In this document: piece by piece, positions 42,101-54,100 of the stretch
Layout: the number at the start of each line of letters is the position of its first letter
How positions within the stretch are numbered: the first letter of the stretch is position 1
Assembly: GCA_038373885.1 (NCBI GenBank)
Contig: JAWZYV010011915.1
Span: 124,001-188,000 of the forward strand
Origin: Cheiracanthium punctorium
Taxonomy: Eukaryota > Arthropoda > Arachnida > Araneae > Cheiracanthiidae
Length of the DNA: 64,000 bases
Reading direction: 5' to 3'
The notes under the pieces: model-generated
Told to the model about the DNA's origin: nothing
What the model saw: only the letters and a program-made list of their open reading frames with translations
Databases searched by the model: none
Made by a program: the position numbers and the translations under genes

Positions 42101-45100
42101 TATAAAAGAATGGACACCACTGGGCTAGACAAGTATTGCTTACTACAAAAATTTTACCTTTTTTATCAATTTTGGATTATTTTGTGAGAAAGTAGTAATA
42201 GGTTTAAACTAAATTTGGGTACATATCCATTTCTATTTTCTTGGTGTTAACCAAAAGTAGTAAAAAATAATCATTGCATCTTGAAATTTATCTTGCTTAC
42301 TTTTATCAGCACATAAAAAATATTAATTAACAATATGATACAGAGCCCAGTACTAACTAGTATTCAAACTTTCAATCTTCAAGTTTCCAGTTTAGTTTAG
42401 CACTGGTTATTTGTTCTTCTCACCATATTAATTTACATCACGTCTGATATAATCCAAAAATGTTCTTACATAAGTTTTTTTTCCTGCTTATCTGTGTTTC
42501 GCTACGTCGTCCACTATCTTGTTGCACCATACTAAAGACGAACTGGTTTGGCTTTTGCAAGTGCGAGATGACATCATTTGGTGTTCCATGTTGGCGATCT
42601 GAATCAGTTGCCGAATTGAATGCTTGAATCATAATCGGCATCAGAAGTGTGCACTTTTGTGTGCTTCTCCCCAGGAATCATTTAAACGGCTGTCTGATCA
42701 AGCCTTCAGCAATTTTGTTTAAGGCTTTTCAGTATGCCGTAGGTTGAGCTCTAACATTTCCTCTTCCCTTGAATAGGGTGTCTTGGTTGTGTAATGATAA
42801 CCTGCAACTGAGTTCATCGATTTAGGTGGTTTGTTTTCCCGGTGATCTAGAATTTAGCAGAAATTGAAGATTTACATCAGCGCATATCTTCGGGTATCTG
42901 GAAACTTAGGACAATGTTGTTTTTATTTAAAACATTTCATTTTAAATTTTTAATGCCATGGCTATAACTTAGTTTGTTTTTTAGGTACAATTCAGTTTTG
43001 CGAAAGCCAGCCAAATTTGGCATTTTCCCCTGGTAGTGGAGGGCGAAGCTTGTCAACATTTTCTCCTAGTAACCTATCTTGGACCTTATTTTTTTGGTAA
43101 CCTTGCTTGTTCGTGCGTAAAAGGTTAACTTGTGTTTGAAGAGAAAGAACATTTTTTCCTGTTTTGTATTCGTCTGCCTATTTGATTTACTAATCTGCAA
43201 GTGTGTTCTGTATTCATATGCAAACACGTGTGTGTGTAGTAAAGGAGCCATTTTCTTTCGACAACGACCTTTTTTTTCTGGTAACTCTTGCTTGATCATG
43301 CATAGGCAGGGGCGTAGCCAGAAATTTTTCATTGGGGGGGGGGGGTTACGACTACTGCAACTCATATATATACATACATGTGTGTGATAATGTAGTGAAG
43401 AATATACATTTTGTATGCTAAAAAATTTCTCATGGGGGGGGGGGGTTATGACCCCCCTAACCCCCCCCCCCTTGGCTACGCCCCTGTGCATAGGTCATGA
43501 GTATGTGTTTGAATAGCAAACAAAAATGGATTGTGTCTCTTTTGTATTCTTCCATGATTATGTTGTTGTATATGAGGTTTAACGCATGTTGCCATATTTT
43601 GTTTTAGTAAATATGAATTTATGGGAAATGTCAATGAATGAGGAAGATATAAAGTTTTGTCAGAGTTGCTGAAGGCAGGGTTTTGTAAAGAATGAATGCT
43701 TATTTATCTTACTGATGCACTATGATTAAAAAAAAATTAGTGCCATCAAGCTCAATGGCTAAATAACACTCTAGGCAGTTCTTATTTTTCTGACAAGTAT
43801 ACATGTTTTGCATTTGCTTCATGAAGGGTACATGAAATGTTGGAATTTAAAGCAATAATTGGTTTGAAAATTAATAAATAAGTTTTAAAAGAGCATAGAT
43901 TTCTATTTATTGTATGTGCAAATAATTGGCCTTTTTAAAAAGCTTTCGAGAAAAAGCTGAAAATGAGTATATTTTGCAGTAACTTTATTTGTGTATTTTG
44001 TGTAGAATTGTCTATTTTATGTTTTCAGCTTATAGAAAATGCGGAATGCATTGAGTATAGTTGGAAAAATCTTGCTAGGTGAATAAATTAACTTGTCCTA
44101 AAATTTTCCCTCAGGCATTTTATTTGCCATATTGTTTTGAACTGTAAATTGGCATCTTGTAGATATCGTGAGCATTTGAATTGGTAATTGGTTTGAAAAT
44201 TATTGTTTTAGTTTTAGGATAGCATTACGTTTCATTTATTCTTGATGTGAGGATTTAACGTCCATTAAATTTTGTTGTATGTAATGGTGAGTCTATTTTT
44301 TTGTAATTTTAATTGTGTATTTTGTGTTAAAAGTCATTGAAAATGCTAATTGCGAAATAAATATGCCACAGGTATTTGGCAACCAAAGAAAAAAAAACAT
44401 TGCAGCTACTAGGTGACAATAAATAAATAATCACCAAATTTGGCTGGTGTTCATATAACGGAAAATAGTGTTTTTTAATAGAAATTTGAAAATTTATTTT
44501 CAGTGAAATATTCTTTTTATTTTTTTTTATTAGTTTATTGCTCATAAACCTTAGAATTGCTATAGAAAGGTAATTTGTTACTTTTATTTAATGACTGTTA
44601 TTGAGTTAGTTTGCGATTTTTGATTTTTTGCCATTCTTAGCACAGTTAATTCTTCTGTTCAGGCATCTTTAAATTTTGGGGGTTTTAAAACTTACAGCAA
44701 TCACTGAAACTGCATTAGAGTAATCTTGATTCTGCTTATTTAAAGATTGTAACAACTTTGCAAATTCATTTTTGGGCAATATGCCAATATGTGGACTTCA
44801 GTAATTGAATTATCGCTCACTTATAATGAAACCCTTTATAGGGTCTAACAAATGTACTGATATTTCACTTTCATTCTTCTTTTTGCAGTTCTTTGTTTAT
44901 GCACGTCTGTCACTTATGCAAATTTTTCTCACTTCCCTTGTGCCTGTGCATAAGTGAGATGTCACTGTAATACAATTTTTATTAATATATGTTTAACTTA
45001 CTCACTCTATAGAAAGGTAAGAAAGTTGGGAAACATACTAATTCATCAGAAAAATACTGCACATGTACAGTAACAAGAACATTCATCAACCTTACTTTCA

Positions 45101-48100
45101 AAGGAGAAAGTTATGTATCATATTGGAATAAATATGTAATTGCCTATTTCCCTGTAGCAACTCTCTATTAAAAGCAACAAGCCAATATAAAAATTAGAAT
45201 AACTGTCTTTTAATGAAATATTAATACAGAAAATGTCAAAGGGAGTAATTATCATACTGAATTCTGTTTGATTAACTTGAATAACTTCTGAATAGTATTA
45301 CTGCATGCTCACTATAAGGATCCATGAATAGCAGGATTTACCCAGCATATAAATTTAACTCATTACCAGTGGAACTTTATGTCATATTGTCTAATGCAAA
45401 ATTTATGAAGCCTTACATAGCTAAAATTTTTCCATGCATATGCATCAATATTAACACACACAATGCACAAAAACAGCCAAATAATTTAAACACTGATATT
45501 GAAGTTCACAGTTATATTAAGAAGAAAGCATTAAAAATAATATAAAAACGTAATTGAAGCTTTTAATGCAATAACATATTATCTATTCCATTATGTTCTA
45601 AAAAAACCCATAACTTACCAATTTAATTATTTTAATTAACATCCAATTATTAGTTGAGCTTGTCATTAATTTGAAAAAAACTGGTGCAAGAGAAAGGTAG
45701 TTTTTTGGATTTTTTCGTGCCAGTTCACAAATAACATTGACAGCTGCTGATTGAACACCTAAAAAAGATTGTGTAAATTACATAAAGTTCTTTAGTTTTC
45801 AGTTAATAGCTGTAGGACTAATTCAGTAAAACCAAATCTATCAAAAATTTCAACTTAATTTCAACCTACTGACAGTCACGTTAGTTATTACTCCTTTATA
45901 AATTTAAAGCACTGTATCAAAATTTAAAACAGCCAAAAAACCAGAAGCCTACAAAGAATGAAATTGACATTAAAAAAAAAATTAGCTTCCTAAATGCAGC
46001 TTTTGAATAATTTCAAAAAGAATGTCTACTCTAACAAGGTGTCAATCTATAAAAGTTATGAAACATTCATAATTAGAGTCCTCAATCTTTTCTAATATTT
46101 CCTAAATGGATGAAACCCCATATAATTTCACAATGCCATTTTTATGCTTAAGGACTATTTTTTGAAAATTTATTTGCTTATCAGTATATAAGTCAGCTTA
46201 TGAAGAAACTGAACAAGAATCTTCTGAAATTTTTCTATTGTCTGTCATTAGTTCTTTGTTTTTAAAATTCTCAAGTCGTTTTATGAGTTTGATTCTGTGC
46301 GTCAAGGGGAGGGTGAGGGAAAGGTGTTTTGTAAGTAACAAAAGGTGTTTGCAAGTAACGTGTTGAAAGGTGTTTGCAAGTAACTGTAAACTTGCAGTAA
46401 TTTGTAAATGCTTACAAATTTATGCTTTTTCTGCCATATACTTTTCAGTATGAATACAAAGTATTTGTTCTTATTACCTATTATAAATTATTTAAAAAGA
46501 AACTTAATAAGGTTTTTGTTACCTATAATATGCTAGTAATGAAACATTTCCAAATGAAATTGCCTATATATATAACTCTCAAAACATTTTTATTTAAATG
46601 AATTATAATATTAAAATGTTAACTGCCAGGAGTATTGCTGGTGGGTTGCAAAAATTTTTCATTCTTCGCTGTGAGCATCACCAGTGGGTCACCAGTATCA
46701 TTGCTTATTATGTTAAATTTCCTGGGTACTTGGAGCAGCAAATGTTCACAGGTGGCACTCTATGATACATGAATTAATTTACTGTAAATATTTTAAACTC
46801 AATAAAGCCTTAATTGGTGACATTAATTTTATAAAAGTTTAAGTTTTCAAATTTTTTTATAGGCATATTAACAAAAAAGATTCACACATTTTATTGTTAC
46901 AGTAAGTATTTTGTGGGAAACAATATGTATTATTGTTGCACAGAGGTCAGAAAATTGTATAATGCTAATATATTTTTCAACTAATGGTGGAAGTGCCAGA
47001 AATTAGTAGTTTCACAGTGAAACCACTGCAAATTAAGGGGGTAAAGAATAATAAAACCTTAAAAAATCTTTCCATAAAAGTTGAAATTTTAATGCAACCA
47101 AAAGTACAAATTAAGTAGTTTAATGCAACCAAGATAGTACAAAAGGTAATTTATAAAAAAGTAAATTACTGTAAAATGCATACATTCTCTTTATTAGAAA
47201 CTACAATACAAGCATCATATATACAATTAAGGTTGAATTAAACTTTTTTTTCTGAAAACTGTAATGAGTGTTTTTAAAATAAAAGACTGTTGGTCATCTT
47301 GTCAACTACTTTTAGATTGTGCATGCACTATTCATTTTCAAAAGTAAAATTTAGTCAAATAAAACAATAAACAATATAATTTATTTAAATTCATACACAC
47401 CTGGATCAGGGTCTTCAAGCTTTTCTTTAAGCCTAGGAAAAGCAGGCCTTAAAGCTTCAGGAAATTTTAGAAATATCTTGTACATAAGTAAAACAGCTTT
47501 TTTTCTTAAGTAAGGTTTTGTCGATGACAGCTGAAATTTAGATTTAATCAATCATGTTGTTTTGACATTTATATTGATACTATGCACAAAACATGAACTT
47601 TAATAGACATGTTAAGTTTCAAATATATGCATATCTGCTTATAAAAATTACACCACAAACTGTATACATTTGTATTTCACGGAACTGAGCAAAATTTTAA
47701 ATCAAATCACCTGAAAAATTTAATGCAGGACACTCAAAAAGAGCAGGGTTCCCACTCATTTTTTGATACAAAAAATAAGGCTATTTTTAAAAATTTCAAG
47801 ACAAATAATCAAATACATTCCAATGCAATTATCTTGTACATCTCCTTAATAATACTGCATTTCATGTCTTTTAAAGTATTAACCCATTCCTTCTCACTTC
47901 TGTGATATTTCCGGGCTAAAGAGTTCAAAAGTTATGCATCAGAAAGATTAGAACATTTCAATTCTTATGCATGGAAATTTTTTTTTAATCAAAATGTCTA
48001 CAATCTTAGAATAAATGAAATATTGTACATACACTTATTTTTTTACATTTTTTTTTAATATAAGGTAATTTTATGACCGTTTCCTTGAAAATAATATGAT

Positions 48101-51100
48101 CCCCTTGAAATTAATATGACCTCAGCAATCGCCCACTATCCGACCTGGCCAGTTCGGGCCTGCATGAAACAAGGAAGTGCAGCACAGAAAATGAAAATAT
48201 CTCTCCTGTCCCTTTTTCTCCCTCTCCATAGAGAGTAGCATGCAGAAAACATGGCTACCTTCCTATATAATTCGCCCCCTACCCTTGCTCACATTTGAAA
48301 AAAAAAAAAGAAATCGCAAAAATCAGAGAAAAAGTTAAGATGAAATGATAATTTAAGGCTTCTACAATTTTTTAATGCCTTTAGGGTAAAAATAAGGCCT
48401 TTTTAAGGATGCCTTGTTAATATGGCCTTTTTAAGGATTTTTCAAGGCACGTGGGAACCCTGAAGAACGACAAACAGATGTTTAATGAAGCATCTAATTG
48501 AGTAAAATGAACTATATTTTGCATGAAATTAGAGTAATTAAATATATATAGCTAATTTAAACAGAATACTGTAAAAAAAATATTCCTTTTAACAAGATAA
48601 AAAGCTTAAATAAATATTACAGCATTTTAAATGTTAAAAAGGATTACAATAAACTGTAATCAATATCTTAAGAATATATTATATCCCATTGTCAAAAATT
48701 TCTGCTGTTTCACAACTGTGTATTTAAAGAGGAATTTTACAGTAGATGGAACCTATATAATATGAAAAATTAATGGTGATAAGAAAACTTCTAAACATAA
48801 AATTTTATGCCCTATTTGGGCAGCATAAGTTTTTCCTTACAGTTAAAGCAGAGTTGAGGGGGTGGGATGCATTTTCATTGGGGATGGGTCATTTTGGGCA
48901 AAATGTGAAATGCCATTAAAATATTTTCTATTTAATTCAAAGTTTACACTTGTACTTATATGCATATAAAAAATTGCTTAAGAAGTTAATATGTGCAAAT
49001 ACTAGCATACACTACACAAACTTAAATTTTAACAAACCCTAACCCAAATGTAACCTGAAAAGTATCAGTCTAAATCTTCCAAAAATAGCTATTGTAATTC
49101 AATTGAATTCTTAAAATATGTCTCTCTTTCTACTAAACACAACAATGAAATCACTTTCATAAATTTAATTTCACACCTTTGAAAAAACTTGGTGTAGTAT
49201 TTTAACAATTTCATATGAAACTTTACAGATTTTCAATATCATTATATGATAAATTTTCATTAAATTTACTTATCTCAATAAAGTTTCATGTTAGGCAAAT
49301 ATTTCTTCACTTTATTATTAAGATGCTACGAATAGAGGTTGAGGTTACAGTAGCATATCATAATGAAATTAATAAGATAATTTAACAATTTTTAGGCTAG
49401 TCATTTTCTGCATATCCTACACAAAAAAGTGCTGTATAAAAGTGGAGAATATTCATATTAAAAATTTTGAATTGGGGTGAATCCTCTGTAGTCCATGGAT
49501 CAAGGCGTTATTCGCACGTTCAAGGCCCTCTCTACATGCGAAACACCCTGCAGGACCTAGTTGAAGGCATGGACCTTGAGAACTTCTTGCTGAAGGAGTA
49601 CTGGCAGAAGTATACCATCGTGACCTGTCTGAAGAACATCCAGGCTTCATTGAAGGACATGAAGACGGAGACCGTGAAGGTCAGCTGGAAGAAGTTGTTG
49701 TCTGATATTGTCCAAGACTACAGAGGATTCACCTCAGAGGATATAAGCAACTTGGCAGTGGATAAGACAGTTAGGCTAGCCTGGATGCTGGGAGGAGAAG
49801 GTTTCATGAATATGACCCACGATGATGTGGATGAGCTGCTGGAGACGCATTCGGATCCCTTAACTGATGAGGATCAGGTGGAGATGACTAAGTCGGTGAG
49901 TGAGGAGGAGAAGGAAGAGCAGCCAAAGGTTCCTGGGGGTCAGGAGGAGGAAGTTAGCCTTACACTTGAGCATCTCTCACAAGTCGTGAGAACTATTAAG
50001 GAAGTACAAGACATGATTGGTGAATGGGACCCATAAATGATGTGTGCATTGCAGTTCCGGAATGCACTTGATGGAGCGATGGAACCCTACAAAAGCCTAC
50101 TCACGCATATGAAAAGAGAGTGCCAGCAACTGCCTATCATGATGTTCTTCAGCCACGCACCCAGACACCGACTGCCTACACCTAGTACTCCTTCAGCGGA
50201 AGAAGACAATGACCTGCTGAAGATACTGCACCATCTGAAGACTCTCCTACTGAGGTCGTGCCTCCAGAGGTGCAGTAACCTTGCTCTTCTTTGCTGTGTA
50301 TTACATCTCTTCATCTTCATCAATTCATCATTGAATAAGTTGCCCTATTTTCATAGGTTAGTGGTTGTGTGTAATTAAATGTACAATAATAATATGATAT
50401 TAGTAATGTCTAATGTCTTATTTTCTCTTATTTTGCCTAATATATTGGGTAATACGAGTGTAAAGGTGACTAAAGGGAGTGATTTCATGTCTAGAGGGCT
50501 CTAATAATGTTAAAAAATGTATTTAGAAGGTCATAAACAGGTTTTCTATGCTCTATGAAAATATTCAATTTATATATAAACAGGGTGTCTACCAAATTTC
50601 TGAAAGTCAATTTCCTGACTCGGTCCCGGGAAAAAAATTCCTGACCAGTGCATTTTACTTTGGGAAATTGCACAATGCCCCCTCCCTTGTCTTTATATTT
50701 GCATATTTTGTACAACTTCTTGAAATCAATTTTAACTGAAGTATACAGGATTAAGCTTTCATCAACTGAAAAACAGAAGTAGTCGCACTTTCTGATAGAA
50801 TTAACTGTTCTTGGAAATACGGTCCTAAGCCATAAATTACCAAATAAGCTAATTTGTCTTTTACCCTCCCGTCACGATTGATGAGCCCCCATTTTTCCCT
50901 CCTTATACAAACGCATCGCTTGATGCTTTCACGGTCCGAAAAATACATTGCAGTTGCTTTCGGTTTCCAGTCTGACAATTAGACAGAAAGCGTAAAAAAA
51001 AAAGGGCACAAAAAAAAGAATTGATTCTTTTTGTGAATTTTCTGGACCCATTTTCCAATTTCCCGGCTTTTTCCAGACTTTCCGGAGCGGTAGACACCCT

Positions 51101-54100
51101 GATAAAGAATCCTACTTCGCAGAAATTCACTCACTGCGGTAGAGTCTGGAACTGATTAACCACGATAAACGAGGGCGAATGTATCTGTTTATAATATACA
51201 TATAAATTTATACATAAAAGTATAAAGTAAGGTCAGGTGGTAGGAAATTGGTGGTATAGGAAGAAAATGGGGGTGTATTGAAAAATACTCTTTTTCATCA
51301 CCATAAAAATTTAGATTTTTTTCTTTTTCCCTCTTTGGAGATATATTTTAAAACTTCATTAGATATACTTGTCATATTCTTAAGATCTTTCAACGTTAAT
51401 GTATGTAAACCTTACTGTTTCTGCTCTACACATACTGCCTGTTAACAAGTGATACTGAAAAACTTTCTTTTAGATTCCTTGTAATCAGATAAAGCATTTA
51501 TATTTTGATGCGTATTAGAAGAGAGACTTCAAGAGAACTGGATTACATAAAAAAGATAAGAATAAAATTATAATTTATATTTTCATTTTTTTTTCTTTCT
51601 GATGCAGGGTAATATGGTGGTATGGTTAGACTTGTTTGTTTGTATGATTATGAGAATGCTACTTTAGGGGGATCTGCCAAGGATGGGGGATGTCTTAGGA
51701 GGAGGACTTTCTAAGGGGTTCTAACGCATATTTATGTTACATCTGAAGAAAATGTACCAAAACTCCAGACCGTTAGATCGACAGACATGAGATGAGACCT
51801 GAACCTGGGACCTTCACACTTCGTCCGTCTATCATTTTCAGTGACATAACCCCCGTACCATTTTGAGGCTTGGTACGGTTAGACTTAGCGAAGTTCTAGA
51901 TGATACTGACATTTCTATTTCTTCTTTAGTAAATATTTCTGAAAAATTTCCTTCAGTAAAAAATAGTTATAATCAATCAAACTGATATTTTAATTTACTG
52001 TTTATTGCCAGAAATTAATATGGTGGAACCAAGTAACATTTGTCACATACTGAGTGAACTTGTCACATTTGATAATCCTCGACATAATTTCTTCAGCAGA
52101 ATATTTTGGGAAATAATCCTTTTTGGTGCATTTTCTTTTAGTATATTTAAGAATACATTGAATTGAGTGCTTTTTATTTCATTCATAGCATTAAAATAAT
52201 TTTAAATAAAAAATATATGGTTACATTTGTACTACACCCCATTATCCCCGAAGGTGGGAAGAAATGGTATCAATACTTGCCTAATTAAAAATGACACCAT
52301 AAAAATGCAGTTTGATAACATTAAAAAACACTACATTTTCAATTTATATGTCAAATGCATGTAAGATACATCAATAGTTAAATTAACATACATTTAACAG
52401 CTGGATTTTAGGACCTTTAATATATATATCCCATCTCCTAACTGTTATTTAGCTATTATTTGCATTGCACTTAGTAGCTGCAGGTCATAATTAAGTCAAG
52501 ACCCAATTTGGCCACAAAGAAAAAAGTTCAAAGGCCTCCCCCACTATAAAAATAGAAATTTGTATTAAGGCCTGGATGTGCAAAGATTTCTAACTACACA
52601 CACTAAGAGAAATAAACTCTCAATATATTTTATAAAGTTTCTATGAGACATTTAAGTACCTTACCAATGTCATTACATCATTAGAAAGGTCACGGGCAAG
52701 ATCCGGAGTAACAAAACATGCAAAGCCACTCATGGCAGTTCCAGCATCATACATATTTTGACTATTGAGATCCTAAAAAAACATAATAAAATATTACTTT
52801 CTTAATTTGTTAAAGTTGCAAAAAATATTTATTTTACTAATTAAATCAGGAAATAATTTTTCATTAAGTCTACTTATACATTTAGCAAGTTTTCTTCCAT
52901 CAAAAAGCAAGTTCAGTTCCGTCACAAAACATAGTTGCCACTTAAAAACTGAAACAAAATTCTCTGACTTCTCCACATTTTCTAGAACTGTTTTGATAAA
53001 ATTCCATACTGCATTGTTGTGACATATATATGAGACGTCAGATATTCCAGTAAAGTTCCAGAGTTAAGGCAGGTAAAATGGTTTATTGAACATTACATTT
53101 AAGTTATAGTATAGAGTGAGAAGAGGGGAGGGGAGGCGGGTACGAAAATCCACGTGGATTAATCAAGCAGTTCTAGTGACAGAAGTCTCTGGATTTTCAA
53201 GGTGCAGTGGTATTTACGCTTATCATACCACGTGGTTTGTTAGGACATAACTCCGCCTCTCTCTTATCTCTCATCGAATTACATACATTTATGAACATAA
53301 CCTGCATCTGGCATTACAAAGGCATGGGGACACGTGTACACTCTAAAGAACTCAGAATCGACGGCCTGATGTCTAGTAATTAACTAAAGAAATAAAACAT
53401 AGCCCCAGAGCGTGCGTGGCAAGTATGACAGGAAAGCAAAACTTAGAGTGAAAGTACCCGCTTGAACAATACCCAAACTAGTAAAACCCAAACTATCTTT
53501 TTATACATTACATATATATATATATATAATTTACAACTGTCATGTAAATATCTATCATCAGTAACCCTTTTTGCACGCTTATAACAAATAATATTTTAAG
53601 CATTTCACAAAAACAGATAATTATTTATAAATATGGACTTCTAAATGTTTTCCAGGTTAAATAATGATTATTTTTCAGGGTTTTAGTCAAAATTTTTTAA
53701 CTTTCTCTGTCAAAATAAAATTACCTGACTAGTCTAGTTCTGCAACTAGTAGATTATGCAAAATTAACAAATGAATGTACACACACACATATATATACTG
53801 TGTATGTAAACTAAATTCTGATAATCATACATTGACATATAATCAAATCAAAGCTAAGAAAAGAAACATACCTTTCTAATCATGTTAGTAGTAAGCATTA
53901 AAACTTCAGTCTCTTCATGAAAACTTTGTGATGCTGCCAAGTATCCAATTCGCTAAATTAAAAAAAAAAAAAAAATGATAGCAGTATTTAATTATACTGA
54001 AGCTAATAAAGATCAATAATAAAAATCTGGGTGTCTCAAATTTTATCAATGTACTTGAATACTTTTTTTAATGTGATGGATTTTAATTCGAAGAATTATA

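Larger units (their letters stand above)
41052..44967. mobile_element. Tigger-like MITE split by a nest of insertions
   Basis: TA-CAGTGATCTCTCACATATACA on the left and the inverse of CAGTGACATCTCACTTATGC on the right (ending 44967, followed by TA) match at 19 of 23 positions. The original element is only about 0.6-0.8 kb of this span. It now contains a hAT MITE (41160-41308), a SINE (about 41515-41760) and a TIR element (about 42988-44462) that carries its own insert (43307-43486). Confidence 0.75.

Noticed and set aside
43066..43491. 141-codon minus-strand frame
   Set aside because: It runs across the boundary of two nested transposable elements and reads through G/C runs, so it is a shadow of MITE sequence.
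50581..51101. 8-bp target duplication around the CAGGGTGTCTACC element
   Set aside because: TATATAAA and ATAAAGAA agree poorly, so I did not assign the superfamily from it.
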